Below, in pieces: positions 38,440 through 48,160 of a stretch of DNA of 58,344 nucleotides (position 1 is its first letter; each line of letters opens with the position of its first letter). This DNA is from an uncultured Methylococcaceae bacterium (GTDB lineage Bacteria > Pseudomonadota > Gammaproteobacteria > Methylococcales > Methylomonadaceae): assembly GCA_903927955.1 (NCBI GenBank), contig CAIYOW010000156.1, positions 1 through 58,344 on the forward strand, given 5' to 3'. The notes below the pieces were generated by a model. The model ran no database searches. It saw nothing but the letters and a program-made list of their open reading frames with translations, and was not told the DNA's origin. The translations under genes were made by a program, and so were the position numbers.

Positions 38440-38568
38440 CAGCACCCAAACGCATAAGCCTTTGCGGTAAAATTATCCGCCACATTAGCCTCAGTTAAGG
38501 CAAAATAGCGGATGATATACCCGCATAATTTTAACGCAACCACTTAACCTTTAACCTCTTATCCTACA

Positions 38569-39294
38569 ATGACCCAATTGATCTATCAGAGAATTTTACT
38601 TAAGCTAAGTGGTGAAGCATTAATGAGCGAATCGGGCGGCAGCATTGATGCCGACATCGTCAAGCGCTTAGCCAATGAAATCAAAGAATTGTGCGATACT
38701 GGGCTACAAGTTGGCTTAGTGATAGGCGGCGGCAATATCCTGCGCGGCGCACAGAAAGCTTCTGAGGGCTTGGACCGCGTCACTGGCGACCAAATGGGCA
38801 TGTTGGCGACCGTCATCAATGCGCTGGCGCTACAAGACGCTTTGGAATACCTCGGCCAGCCCGTCCGGGTGATGTCCGCGCTAAAAATCAACCAAGTCTG
38901 CGAGGACTATATCCGTCGCCGCGCCGTCCGGCATTTGGAAAAAGGCCGTGTGGTGGTGTTCGCCGCCGGTACGGGCAACCCATTTTTCACCACTGATTCT
39001 GCCGCCAGCCTGCGTGCCATTGAAATCAACGCCGACCTGATGATTAAAGCCACCAAGGTCAAAGGCGTTTACTCTGCCGACCCACATAAAGTTGCCGATG
39101 CGGTGTTTTATCCGCAACTGACTTATGACGAGGCCTTGGATCAGCGCCTGAATGTGATGGACACCACCGCTTTGGTGCTGTGCCGCGACAATAACATGCC
39201 GATGCGGGTCATGGATATTTTCGATCAAGGTGCCATAATGCGTCTGATGCAAGGTGACGACGTAGGCACATTAATTGAACGAGGAACCGACTAA
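38569..39294 (+). CDS. pyrH: UMP kinase
   Basis: 241 residues. It phosphorylates UMP to UDP; the bacterial hexamer is regulated by GTP and UTP. The amino-acid-kinase fold shows LKLSGEAL near the start, [10 protein letters not shown], and [12 protein letters not shown], all UMP-kinase blocks. The ATG has no obvious ribosome site. Its stop shares one base with the frr start (TAATG), which indicates coupled translation. Confidence 0.97.
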   Translation: MTQLIYQRILLKLSGEALMSESGGSIDADIVKRLANEIKELCDTGLQVGLVIGGGNILRGAQKASEGLDRVTGDQMGMLATVINALALQDALEYLGQPVRVMSALKINQVCEDYIRRRAVRHLEKGRVVVFAAGTGNPFFTTDSAASLRAIEINADLMIKATKVKGVYSADPHKVADAVFYPQLTYDEALDQRLNVMDTTALVLCRDNNMPMRVMDIFDQGAIMRLMQGDDVGTLIERGTD

Positions 39295-39851
39295 TGATTA
39301 ATGATATTCAAAAAGATGCCACTACCCGCATGGGCAAAAGCATCGAATCCTTAAAGCACGAATTCTCCAAAATCAGGACGGGACGCGCACATCCTAGCCT
39401 TTTGGACCAAATCAACGTGTCATATTACGGCACCGAAACGGCCTTGTCGCAAGTTGCCAACATTGCCGTTGAAGATGCCCGTACCTTATCCATAACACCG
39501 TGGGAAAAACCCATGGTGCAAGCCATAGAAAAGGCTATTTTAAAATCTGACCTTGGCCTGAATCCTGCCGTTAACGGCATGGTGATCCGCATCCCGCTGC
39601 CACCTCTGACCGAAGAACGCCGCCGCAGCCTGGTCAAAGTGGTGAAGAACGAAGCCGAAAACGGTCGTGTTGCAGTGCGTAATATACGCCGCGACGCCAA
39701 TTCTGAAGTCAAGGATGCCCTAAAAGAAAAGCTGATTTCTGAAGACGAAGCGAGGGCGGCGGAAGAAAAAATCCAAAAACTCACCGACCAGTACGTCAAA
39801 GAAATTGAAAAGCTACTGGAAGCAAAAGAAGCCGACTTGCTTTCCATGTAA
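39294..39851 (+). CDS. frr: Ribosome recycling factor
   Basis: 185 residues, exact family length. With EF-G it splits the post-termination ribosome. Family blocks include [30 protein letters not shown] and [13 protein letters not shown], with the long three-helix bundle forming the rest. Its start overlaps pyrH by one base; uppS follows 13 bp later. Confidence 0.98.
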   Translation: MINDIQKDATTRMGKSIESLKHEFSKIRTGRAHPSLLDQINVSYYGTETALSQVANIAVEDARTLSITPWEKPMVQAIEKAILKSDLGLNPAVNGMVIRIPLPPLTEERRRSLVKVVKNEAENGRVAVRNIRRDANSEVKDALKEKLISEDEARAAEEKIQKLTDQYVKEIEKLLEAKEADLLSM

Positions 39852-39864
39852 TCAGGATGCATTA

Positions 39865-40626
39865 ATGCCAAAAGATGACCTAAGCAGCCCCACAGCAACT
39901 ATGCCTCGGCACATTGCCATTATTATGGATGGCAATGGCCGTTGGGCACAGCAGCGCTTTATGCCTAGAGCCTTAGGTCATCGGGCAGGTGTTAAAGCGG
40001 TACGCAAAATTGTTGAATATTGCGCCCAGCTAAAAATTGAAGTGTTGTCCCTATTCGCTTTCAGTAGCGAAAATTGGCGTCGCCCCGAAGAAGAGGTCTC
40101 TTTGCTGATGAGCTTGTTTTTATCAACCTTGCAAAGTGAAATCAACAAACTGAAAAAAAACAACATCCGTTTGAAATTTATCGGTGACCGCTCGGCATTT
40201 TCTGCCGCATTGCAAAACATGATGACCGATGCGGAAGAGCAAACACAAGGCAACACGGCACTGACACTGGTCATCGCCGTCAATTATGGCGGCCAATGGG
40301 ATATTTGCCAAGCCTGCCAAACCATCATCAACAAAATGGCCAGCGGGCAACTGCCAGCGCAGCCCATCGACGCGGCACTGCTTAACCAGCACCTGTCCAC
40401 AACCAACTTGCCAGACCCTGACCTGTTCATAAGAACCGGCGGTGAACAACGTGTCAGTAACTTTATGCTATGGCAATTGGCCTATACGGAAATGTATTTC
40501 ACCGACACGCTCTGGCCTGATTTTAACGAAGCCGCATTGGATCAAGCCATTGCCAGCTTCCAACGTCGGGAACGGCGCTTTGGCCATACCAGCGAACAAA
40601 TAGCGGGCATAACCGCCCCCTCTTAA
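39865..40626 (+). CDS. uppS: Isoprenyl transferase (undecaprenyl diphosphate synthase)
   Basis: 253 residues from ATG 39865. It extends farnesyl diphosphate with isopentenyl units in cis to C55, the carrier for cell-wall sugars. The catalytic segment HIAIIMDGNGRWA holds the key Asp, SSENWRRPEEE is the flexible loop, and DLFIRTGGEQRVSNFMLWQ binds the diphosphate. cdsA follows 25 bp downstream. Confidence 0.96.
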   Translation: MPKDDLSSPTATMPRHIAIIMDGNGRWAQQRFMPRALGHRAGVKAVRKIVEYCAQLKIEVLSLFAFSSENWRRPEEEVSLLMSLFLSTLQSEINKLKKNNIRLKFIGDRSAFSAALQNMMTDAEEQTQGNTALTLVIAVNYGGQWDICQACQTIINKMASGQLPAQPIDAALLNQHLSTTNLPDPDLFIRTGGEQRVSNFMLWQLAYTEMYFTDTLWPDFNEAALDQAIASFQRRERRFGHTSEQIAGITAPS

Positions 40627-40651
40627 ATCTATAGAAAAAATTAGAATAATT

Positions 40652-41524
40652 ATGTTATTACAAAGAATTATAACGGCATCTATCTTGGCAAGCCTACTCG
40701 CCTTGGCCGTAGTCAAACTTCCCGCAGAATACTTATCGTTATTTTTAGGGATTATCATTCTTATTGGTGGCTGGGAATGGTCACACCTTGCTGGTATCAG
40801 CTCGCTGTTCAAACGCGTGCTTTTTTTGTTGCTGATGCTCTTGCCAATGCTGGGTATCCAGTTTTGGACACAAATTCTTGAGTTGGTTTCACAAACCTTC
40901 GATTGGACGGACGTTCGATCTTACTCCGGTATCTTGGAATGGCTAGTCATTCCGCCAGTGCTGTTTTGGTTGACCATCATGCTATTAGTGCGCAATGCCC
41001 CGCTAGGTGTTTTGGCATTGCAACCCAAAACTTGGCAGAAAGCCCTGATAGGCTTTTTCATCTTGCTATCTTGTTGGATGTTTATTACTCGGCTAAGGTC
41101 TTTTTATGGCGCGGAAATGACGCTATATTTTATGGTGTTGATCTGGGTTGCAGACATCACCGCTTACTTTGCTGGCGGCAAATTCGGCACAACTAAGCTG
41201 TCCCCCGACATTAGCCCCGGCAAAACAGTGGCCGGCATGTATGGTGCATTAATCTCGGGTGTGGTCTGCGCCATTATATTGAGCCTTATTTACGGCTTCC
41301 CGTTTATTATCGCATCTGACTTTGTGCTGTTATCCGCCATGACGGTATTGATCTCCATTTATGGCGATCTGTTCATCAGCATTGCCAAGCGCCAGCGTGG
41401 CGTTAAGGACAGCGGCTCGCTGCTGCCCGGGCATGGTGGTGTATTGGATAGGATTGACAGTGCGATTGCTGCCGCACCGTTATTCTATGCAGGTATCTTC
41501 TTAATTTACAGGCAGGTTTCATGA
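40652..41524 (+). CDS. cdsA: Phosphatidate cytidylyltransferase
   Basis: 290 residues with about seven to eight membrane helices. It makes CDP-diacylglycerol for phospholipid synthesis. The C-terminal family signature with [19 protein letters not shown] is intact. Its stop overlaps the dxr start (ATGA). Confidence 0.96.
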   Translation: MLLQRIITASILASLLALAVVKLPAEYLSLFLGIIILIGGWEWSHLAGISSLFKRVLFLLLMLLPMLGIQFWTQILELVSQTFDWTDVRSYSGILEWLVIPPVLFWLTIMLLVRNAPLGVLALQPKTWQKALIGFFILLSCWMFITRLRSFYGAEMTLYFMVLIWVADITAYFAGGKFGTTKLSPDISPGKTVAGMYGALISGVVCAIILSLIYGFPFIIASDFVLLSAMTVLISIYGDLFISIAKRQRGVKDSGSLLPGHGGVLDRIDSAIAAAPLFYAGIFLIYRQVS

Positions 41525-42702
41525 AAGGCTTATGCATACTCGGCGCCACTGGCTCCATCGGTGTCAGCACTTTAGATGTGGCCCAGCGACACCCCGACCT
41601 TTATAAAGTGGTCGCACTGACCGCCAACCACAATATCGGTGTATTGTTTGAGCAATGCTTGGCTCACCGTCCACAAATAGTGGTTGTGGTCAATGAAAGC
41701 AAAGCAGCCGAATTCAAACAACAACTGCACGGCACCGCCATTGCCGACATTGAAGTCTTATCTGGCCCAGCCGCATTAGCCGAAGTGGCGACCTTAGAAA
41801 ATGTTGACTCGGTAATGGCTGCCATTGTCGGTGCTGCCGGTTTATTGCCAACTTTAGCGGCCGCCAAAGCGGGTAAAACGGTGTTATTGGCCAACAAAGA
41901 AGCGCTGGTGATGTCCGGTGACCTGTTTATGCAAGCGGTCGCTGAATCAGGGGCGCAATTATTGCCCATTGATAGCGAGCATAATGCCATTTTCCAATGT
42001 ATGCCCGCTGGCTACCAAACTGGCAAACCGGCAACAACGGCCCGACGCATTTTGCTCACCGCATCCGGCGGCCCGTTCCGCTGCCTGCCCTTGGAACAAT
42101 TACCATTAGTGACCCCCGCTCAAGCCGTTGCCCACCCTAACTGGGATATGGGCAAGAAAATTTCTGTGGACTCGGCAACCATGATGAATAAAGGTTTGGA
42201 AATGATTGAAGCCTGCTTGTTGTTCAACATGAAGCCAGAACAGATACAAGTTGTTATCCATCCGCAAAGCGTTATCCATTCAATGGTCGATTATATTGAT
42301 GGCACGGTGCTGGCCCAAATGGGCAACCCGGACATGCGTATACCCATAGCTCATGCCTTAGCTTCACCAGAACGCTTTGAGTCGGGCGCCGAACCGCTCA
42401 ATATTTTTAATGTCCGGCAAATGGATTTTGAAGAGCCTGATTTGGAACGATTTCCCTGCCTGCGCTTGGCCTATCGCGCTATCGGTGCGGGCGGCATTAT
42501 GCCCACCGTATTGAACGCCGCCAATGAAATAGCCGTAGAAGCATTTTTGAATGATACAATCCGCTTCACTGACATCCCGATTATCATTGAACGTTGTATG
42601 GATGCCACTGAACCCACCTCAGCCAGTCACCTGGAACTGATTTTGCAGGCCGACCAACACGCTAGGGTGTTAGCCAAGCAAACTATAGCCGAACTGACTT
42701 AA
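41521..42702 (+). CDS. dxr: 1-Deoxy-D-xylulose 5-phosphate reductoisomerase
   Basis: 393 residues. First committed step of the MEP isoprenoid pathway: it makes 2-C-methyl-D-erythritol 4-phosphate with NADPH. The NADPH loop [12 protein letters not shown] begins at residue 7, [14 protein letters not shown] holds the metal-binding acidic residues, and the [14 protein letters not shown] segment is conserved. It overlaps cdsA by 4 bp and precedes rseP by 2 bp. The isoprenoids made feed uppS and probably the carotenoid gene at 11872. Confidence 0.97.
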   Translation: MKGLCILGATGSIGVSTLDVAQRHPDLYKVVALTANHNIGVLFEQCLAHRPQIVVVVNESKAAEFKQQLHGTAIADIEVLSGPAALAEVATLENVDSVMAAIVGAAGLLPTLAAAKAGKTVLLANKEALVMSGDLFMQAVAESGAQLLPIDSEHNAIFQCMPAGYQTGKPATTARRILLTASGGPFRCLPLEQLPLVTPAQAVAHPNWDMGKKISVDSATMMNKGLEMIEACLLFNMKPEQIQVVIHPQSVIHSMVDYIDGTVLAQMGNPDMRIPIAHALASPERFESGAEPLNIFNVRQMDFEEPDLERFPCLRLAYRAIGAGGIMPTVLNAANEIAVEAFLNDTIRFTDIPIIIERCMDATEPTSASHLELILQADQHARVLAKQTIAELT

Positions 42703-42704
42703 TA

Positions 42705-44075
42705 ATGGACTTCCTTCATACCCTGTTCTACTTCATCGTTGCCATTGGCCTACTGGTTTCAATCCATGAATTTGGACATTTTTGGGTAGCACGCAAAGTT
42801 GGGGTGAAAGTGCTTATTTTTTCAGTAGGCTTTGGCAAAATCATTTGGCAGTATCAAAAAAACCCAGCCTCAACACAATATGTCTTATCAGCCATTCCGC
42901 TAGGTGGCTATGTAAAAATGGCCGATGAGCGGGAAGGTAATGTCAGTCAAGAAGACTTGCCACACGCCTTCAACAATCAGCCCATTTGGGCAAGAACGGC
43001 AATTATAGCCGCAGGCCCGCTGTTCAACTTGGCACTGGCGGTCGCGTTGTTCTGGAGTGTTTTGGTGATAGGCGAACCCGGTATCAAGCCTATCATTGGT
43101 GCCATAAAACCACAAACCCTTGCTGCCCAAGCCGGTTTTATCGAAGGCGAAGAAATACTGTCCGTCAACGGCAAAGCCACGCCTACGTGGACAGAAGCCA
43201 TGACGGTTTTGGTATCTTCGGCACTGGAAGGCGAACACCAGCTTGACGTGGCGGTGCAAAGCAACGCATCAAGCGGCGCGTCACCCACCATCCACACCCT
43301 AACGCTGACCGATGAAGACAGCCAAAACCCAGAAATACTGTACCAGCGGCTTGGCTTGCAACCTTGGTCTCCTAAGTTAAAACCCATCATTGGCAAAGTT
43401 TTGCCCGATAGCGCAGCCTTGGCCGCCAACTTAAAATCCGACGATCTGATCGTCAGTGCCGATGGCATTGCCATCAGTGAATGGCTGCAATGGGTGGACT
43501 ATGTCAAAGCCCGTCCCAGCATCCCGATTAGCCTGATAATCCACCGTGAAGGGCAGCAGCTGGCACTTGTCATTATCCCCAAAAGTGTTCCGGTTGGCGA
43601 CAAAACGGAAGGCAAGATTGGTGCATCGGTCAATGTGCCAGAAGACCTGATAAAAGCCGTGAGCGTGGAATATTCATTATCTCCCTTAGCGGCAGTGCCT
43701 GAAGCCTTTAAAACGACCTATTTTTATGCCCACAGCACTCTGACCATGATGGGCAAGATGTTCATCGGCAAAGCCTCGGTCGAAAACCTGAGCGGCCCGA
43801 TTAGCATAGCCCAATATGCCGGCCAATCCGCCACTATGGGACTGACCCCGTTTTTAAAGTTCATGGCCTTGGTCAGTGTCAGCTTAGGCGTGTTAAACCT
43901 TTTGCCAGTGCCTGTGCTGGATGGCGGGCATTTGCTGTTTCTTGCCATTGAAGCGGTTAAAGGCAAGCCTTTATCAGAAAAAGCACAGCTATTTTTCCAA
44001 CAAATAGGCATGGCAGCCTTAATGACCCTCATGGCATTGGCGATGTTTATGGACATCAACCGTTTATTCCAATAA
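42705..44075 (+). CDS. rseP: RseP site-2 intramembrane metalloprotease
   Basis: 456 residues. The zinc site HEFGH (21-25) lies in the first membrane helix and the third ligand in LDGGHLLF near the C-terminus. Two PDZ domains lie between (about 115-190 and 215-300). RseP cleaves anti-sigma RseA after DegS and releases sigma-E. dsbC lies 81 bp downstream; bamA, the usual next gene, is not found in the window. Confidence 0.96.
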   Translation: MDFLHTLFYFIVAIGLLVSIHEFGHFWVARKVGVKVLIFSVGFGKIIWQYQKNPASTQYVLSAIPLGGYVKMADEREGNVSQEDLPHAFNNQPIWARTAIIAAGPLFNLALAVALFWSVLVIGEPGIKPIIGAIKPQTLAAQAGFIEGEEILSVNGKATPTWTEAMTVLVSSALEGEHQLDVAVQSNASSGASPTIHTLTLTDEDSQNPEILYQRLGLQPWSPKLKPIIGKVLPDSAALAANLKSDDLIVSADGIAISEWLQWVDYVKARPSIPISLIIHREGQQLALVIIPKSVPVGDKTEGKIGASVNVPEDLIKAVSVEYSLSPLAAVPEAFKTTYFYAHSTLTMMGKMFIGKASVENLSGPISIAQYAGQSATMGLTPFLKFMALVSVSLGVLNLLPVPVLDGGHLLFLAIEAVKGKPLSEKAQLFFQQIGMAALMTLMALAMFMDINRLFQ

Positions 44076-44156
44076 AAACCAGGCTAGATAGCCAAAGTAA
44101 CTGCTTTTACCCACCGTTTTTTACGCAACCATTTTTAAAGCAACTCTGAGAACGCT

Positions 44157-44879
44157 ATGAATAAATATATCTTGCTCACCGCCTTATCATTGGCAACCTT
44201 AGGCACTGCTGCCAGCCACGCGGATGAGACCGCCATTAGAGCCGAAATCAACAAAACCATGCCCAGCACAAAAATTGAAAGCATTAAAGAATCACCCATA
44301 AAAGGGATTTATGAAGTCTCTATCGACAATGCCTTGGTTTATATGTCCGGCGATGCCCACTATGCTTTTCAAGGACACTTGATTGACATTGCCAACAAAA
44401 AAGATTTGACCGAAGAAAAGCTGTCGGATATCAGAAAAAATGCCATCAGCAAACTGGGCGATAAAAAAATCGTCTTCAAAGCCAAAATCCCTAAATACAC
44501 CGTCAGCATCTTCACCGATATTGACTGCGGCTATTGCCGTAAGCTGCATTCAGAAATCGATTCTTACTTGGTGGAAGGCATCACCATCCAATACTTGTTC
44601 TACCCAAGGGCAGGCAAAGATTCCGAATCGTATAAGAAAGCCGTAGCCGTTTGGTGCGCCAAAGACCGCAACGCCGCTTTGACCGCAGCCAAAAAAGACC
44701 AAAAAATCGACATGAAAACCTGTGAAAATCCGGTGGATGAACACATGAAATTGGCCGAAGTTTTCCAGGTGCGCGGCACACCCATGATCGTCACTGAAAA
44801 AGGTAACGTCTATCCCGGCTATGTGCCAGCAAAAGAATTGCTGGAAGCCTTGAAAGCTGAGAACGCGCCTAGCAAATAA
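44157..44879 (+). CDS. dsbC: Periplasmic thiol:disulfide isomerase DsbC
   Basis: 240 residues with a signal peptide of about 22 residues. The N-terminal dimerisation domain (about 23-85) is followed by a thioredoxin domain with the active site C124-G-Y-C127 and the cis-proline T208-P209. A second cysteine pair, C167 and C189, matches the structural disulfide of DsbC. It corrects wrong disulfides and is kept reduced by DsbD. It is separated from rseP by 81 bp and ends 6 bp before a strong hairpin. Confidence 0.94.
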   Translation: MNKYILLTALSLATLGTAASHADETAIRAEINKTMPSTKIESIKESPIKGIYEVSIDNALVYMSGDAHYAFQGHLIDIANKKDLTEEKLSDIRKNAISKLGDKKIVFKAKIPKYTVSIFTDIDCGYCRKLHSEIDSYLVEGITIQYLFYPRAGKDSESYKKAVAVWCAKDRNAALTAAKKDQKIDMKTCENPVDEHMKLAEVFQVRGTPMIVTEKGNVYPGYVPAKELLEALKAENAPSK

Positions 44880-44885
44880 GGGTTC

Positions 44886-44913
44886 GGCGGGGCGAGATTA
44901 ATGTCGCCCCGCC
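44886..44913 (+). terminator. Terminator after dsbC
   Basis: A perfect 10-bp GC-rich stem (44886-44895 with 44904-44913), loop GATTAATG, followed by a weak T-run (CCTTAGTTTT). Confidence 0.7.
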
Positions 44914-45039
44914 ACCTTAGTTTTAAGCTATCCGAATTGAATGGCAGAGTTGATAATGCGCTTGTACCACAACTAATTGTTCATCAATGATGTTACGCAA
45001 GGCTATCTTTTTGTAGAAGGGTGGCCAAGATAAATCTGT

Positions 45040-45062
45040 CCGTTCCCTGAGCGTAGTCAAAG
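45040..45062. repeat. Copy 2 of a dispersed short repeat
   Basis: Inverted copy of the element at 8494-8516, with only the two central bases different. It lies in a 368-bp gap between dsbC and queG. Apart from this repeat, the terminator at 44886 and the small ORF at 45096, nothing is recognised in the gap. Confidence 0.5.
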
Positions 45063-45095
45063 GAGGTTTCTTCAACCAAGCACAATGATCAGGCA

Positions 45096-45221
45096 ATGTT
45101 GAAAAGTTATGAAGCGACTTACCATCATGGCCATATGCAATGGCTCTCTGAACAACCAACGCTAGGACACTTTAAAATGCGGATTATCATTGAACAGCCA
45201 GAGCCGAAGTTTCACCCTTGA
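45096..45221 (+). CDS. Small ORF resembling DUF2281-like/antitoxin-type proteins
   Basis: 41 residues. It opens with MLKSYEATYHHGHMQWLSEQP, close to a group of small proteins of the form YEATYxxGxxxWLxEQP often found as the first gene of type II toxin-antitoxin pairs. The expected downstream toxin is absent; the next 26 bp lead into the end of queG on the other strand. A weak AGG precedes the ATG. It may be an orphan antitoxin left after loss of its partner. The resemblance is from memory and not tested. Confidence 0.5.
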   Translation: MLKSYEATYHHGHMQWLSEQPTLGHFKMRIIIEQPEPKFHP

Positions 45222-45247
45222 TTAACCATGCCTGAACCTGACCACCT

Positions 45248-46387
45248 TTAACTGCCCTGCAGCTTGTTATGCTCTGCCAATGCCCACTGGACATGCTCGT
45301 TGACCAGATCAGTCCCCTGCCCGCTCTTGGCTGTTAATGCGGCAATGATGGGCGAACTGGTTTTGGCGTTGCCTAGGGCTACGGCAATATTCCGCAACCA
45401 ACGTTGATGACCAATCCGGCGTATCGCTGAACCTTCGGTTTTAGCCAGAAAAGTGGCTTCGTCCCAAGCAAAAAGATTAAGCAATTGTTGGCTATTGAGT
45501 TGATGCCTAGGTTTAAAGTCGGTTTCTCCGCTGAGCCTGGCAAAGCGGTTCCACGGGCAAACCAGTTGGCAATCGTCGCAGCCATAGATGCGGTTGCCCA
45601 GTAAAGGGCGTAGTGGTACGGGAATGCTGCCGTGCAGTTCTATGGTGAGATAGGATACGCAGCGCCGCGCATCGACCTGATAAGGGGCGACGATGGCTTG
45701 GGTAGGGCAGATTGCCAAGCAGGCGTTGCAGGCACCACAATGGTTAGCGGTGGGGCTGTCATTAGGCAAGGGCAAATCGGTGTAGATTTCGCCCAAAAAA
45801 AACCATGAACCGGCTGTACGGTTGATTAAATTGGAGTGTTTGCCTATCCAACCTAATCCGGCCTGTTCAGCAATGGCTTTTTCTAACACCGGTGCACTAT
45901 CGACAAAAGCACGGTAGTTATAGTCGCCTATCGCTGTTTGGATTTTGTCGGCCAACTTTTGCAGGCGGTTACGCATTAGCTTGTGGTAGTTGCGGCCTAA
46001 TGCATAACGGGAAATATAAGCGGCATCAGGGTCATCCAGCACGACGCCACTTACTTTGGCAGGCTCGGGCAAGTAATCCATGCGCACGGAAATGATGCTG
46101 CGCGTGCCGGGCAGCAATAGCTCAGGGCGGCTGCGCTTATTGCCGTGCCGCTGCATGTAGTCCATTTCGCCATGAAAACCTTTTGCCAACCAAGCTTGCA
46201 AGTGGCCTTCGGCCTCTTGCAAGGCAATCCCGGCAATGCCGGTTTGCTGAAAACCCAGTTCGCTGGCCCATTGCTTAATGCTTTGGGCCAGCTGCGCGAG
46301 GTCTGCGGCGTTAAGCGGCAGGTTTTGGCCTGGGATTGCGGCGGGCATGGGTGGTTGCTGGGGCGGGTTTGCCAGTGGGTTTGGCAT
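45248..46387 (-). CDS. queG: tRNA epoxyqueuosine reductase
   Basis: 379 residues if started at ATG 46387; ATG 46348 is also possible and gives 366. It performs the last step of queuosine formation in tRNA, reducing epoxyqueuosine with cobalamin and two [4Fe-4S] clusters. The cluster ligands are [12 protein letters not shown] and [11 protein letters not shown]. The C-terminal HEAT-like helices contain [18 protein letters not shown]. The coding end of rhlE overlaps its start by 38-77 bp, so the two are translationally linked. Confidence 0.95.
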   Translation of the reverse strand: MPNPLANPPQQPPMPAAIPGQNLPLNAADLAQLAQSIKQWASELGFQQTGIAGIALQEAEGHLQAWLAKGFHGEMDYMQRHGNKRSRPELLLPGTRSIISVRMDYLPEPAKVSGVVLDDPDAAYISRYALGRNYHKLMRNRLQKLADKIQTAIGDYNYRAFVDSAPVLEKAIAEQAGLGWIGKHSNLINRTAGSWFFLGEIYTDLPLPNDSPTANHCGACNACLAICPTQAIVAPYQVDARRCVSYLTIELHGSIPVPLRPLLGNRIYGCDDCQLVCPWNRFARLSGETDFKPRHQLNSQQLLNLFAWDEATFLAKTEGSAIRRIGHQRWLRNIAVALGNAKTSSPIIAALTAKSGQGTDLVNEHVQWALAEHNKLQGS

Positions 46388-47579
46388 GACGGGGCTGTCT
46401 GGGCGGCCTTGGTGGTTCTGGCGGCATGGGCGGCGCCACTAAGGCGGCCTCAAAGCCTGCCACTTGGTCGCGTTTGATGGCTGAACCCATCAATTTTTCG
46501 ACCTGTCTTAAGTCGCCTACTTCATCATGGGACACCAGTGATACGGCTTGGCCTTGTTCGCCTGCCCGTCCGGTACGTCCAATGCGGTGTACATAATCGG
46601 CGGGGGAGCGCGGCAATTCAAAATTGACCACATGCGGCAGCAGAGCTATGTCGATGCCACGGGCCGCCACGTCAGTGGCCACCAAGGCGCGTATTTCACC
46701 CGCCTTAAAACCCGCCAATGCGCTGGTGCGTGCGCCTTGGCTTTTGTTGCCATGAATGGCGGCGGCTTTGATGTCAACTTTGTTAAGTTTCTCGGTCAGG
46801 CGGTTGGCGCCGTGTTTGGTGCTGGTGAAAACTAAAACTTGTTGCCAATCACCGGATTTTATCAGGTGGGCGAGCAATTCGGTTTTATTGGCTTTGTTGC
46901 ATAGATAGGCAATTTGTTCCACAGTTTCGGCGGCAGTGTTGCGTGGCGCCACTTCAATTTTGACCGGATTGACCAGCAAGCCAGTGGTCAGTTTACGGAT
47001 ATCTTCGGAAAAAGTGGCTGAAAACAGCAGATTTTGGCGTTTTTTGGGCAGTTGTGCGATGATTTTTCGAATGTCGCGGATAAAGCCCATGTCTAACATG
47101 CGGTCGGCTTCGTCCAGCACCAGTGTTTCCACTTTGTCCAGTTTGACGGCATTTTGGCTGATCAAGTCCAGCAACCGCCCGGGTGTTGCCACCAGCACAT
47201 CAACGCCGCCGCGTAACCGCTGCATTTGCGGGTTGATTTTTACGCCGCCAAAAACCACTTCGGTTTTTAAGCGTGGTATCAAATGGGCGCCGTATTTATT
47301 GACAGATTCACCCACTTGGGCCGCCAGTTCGCGGGTGGGGGTCAAAATCAGTACCCGCACCGGGCGGTTATGGCTAAAAGAATGTTGCGACAAGCGGTGC
47401 AGCAAGGGCAAGGTGAAGCCAGCCGTTTTGCCCGTGCCGGTTTGTGCGGCAGCCAGTAAATCATGGCCTTGCAGCACGGCTGGGATGGCTTGTTGCTGGA
47501 TGGGCGAGGGTGTGCTGTAACCGGCATCGGCTATCGCGCGTAATAAGGGGTCTGATAACCCTAAAGAAGAAAATGGCAT
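46311..47579 (-). CDS. rhlE: DEAD-box RNA helicase, RhlE-like
   Basis: 422 residues. Full helicase motif set: Q motif [37 protein letters not shown], and HRIGRTGR. A basic, proline-rich tail of about 45 residues ([19 protein letters not shown]) follows, typical of RhlE. It unwinds short RNA duplexes in ribosome assembly or decay. Its last codons overlap queG in another frame. The upstream gap has a short hairpin CCATAC-8-GTATGG (47651-47670). Confidence 0.93.
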   Translation of the reverse strand: MPFSSLGLSDPLLRAIADAGYSTPSPIQQQAIPAVLQGHDLLAAAQTGTGKTAGFTLPLLHRLSQHSFSHNRPVRVLILTPTRELAAQVGESVNKYGAHLIPRLKTEVVFGGVKINPQMQRLRGGVDVLVATPGRLLDLISQNAVKLDKVETLVLDEADRMLDMGFIRDIRKIIAQLPKKRQNLLFSATFSEDIRKLTTGLLVNPVKIEVAPRNTAAETVEQIAYLCNKANKTELLAHLIKSGDWQQVLVFTSTKHGANRLTEKLNKVDIKAAAIHGNKSQGARTSALAGFKAGEIRALVATDVAARGIDIALLPHVVNFELPRSPADYVHRIGRTGRAGEQGQAVSLVSHDEVGDLRQVEKLMGSAIKRDQVAGFEAALVAPPMPPEPPRPPRQPRHAKPTGKPAPATTHARRNPRPKPAA

Positions 47580-47944
47580 GTTTATATTAGGTATTTTTTA
47601 TAAGTGCTGTCGGGCTAACAAGCCCATACGATAGAAAGGGGATCATGCTGCCATACGCCAGTTTGTATGGGTAGGGTTGCGGCATGGGGTAAAGAGTGTT
47701 AATGATACGGGTTTTTTATCTGTACGTCTGTAATTTGGCTGTTATGCCGATAATTCTGCCGTGTAGGGTGAACACGCCGTTTGTGCCCAGCACCGCCATT
47801 GCACCGCGTCGGCACAAAAAAATCTGCCCACCCGACCAAACTAGGTGTAGTGCGAATTCATTCGCATCCATTAAGATTCAACTTGACAACCCCAATACCC
47901 CTGATTCTAATACCCTAAACCTAACAGCCCACAGGCGCTTGTCC

Positions 47945-48160
47945 ATGCGCTTCCTCGACGTTAAAACCGACTTCGCCTTCAAAAATGGGCATTGCTAATT
48001 AAGTATAGGTTTTTCGTATGCCATACTTTTAAGTTCAAATACATAACAACAAAAGCTAGCCAAAATTAATAATGCCCAAAAATGCAGGTGTTCAATGTCC
48101 CGGGCGTTGAACAGCGCGTCCTGTTCAATGCAGCCAAAGCCTACTCCATGCAACTGCACA
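47945..48160 (+). pseudogene. Remnants of an Rpn/PD-(D/E)XK transposase-like nuclease gene
   Basis: The first 17 codons (47945-47998) give MRFLDVKTDFAFKNGHC, the usual start of Rpn-family proteins, and then stop. A second piece in another frame (48073 on, clear from 48082 to about 48150) gives MQVFNVPGVEQRVLFNAAKAY, the middle part of the same family. The roughly 80 residues between them are missing. Rpn proteins are recombination-promoting nucleases that spread in accessory DNA. The remaining part of the 581-bp gap (47580-47944) holds no gene I recognise. Confidence 0.75.

Noticed and set aside
37586-38485. 299-codon open frame opposite tsf
   Set aside because: A shadow of the strongly biased tsf codons; no recognisable protein.
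44923-45159. 78-codon minus-strand frame between dsbC and queG
   Set aside because: No family pattern, and it runs through the dispersed repeat and against the more convincing small ORF at 45096.
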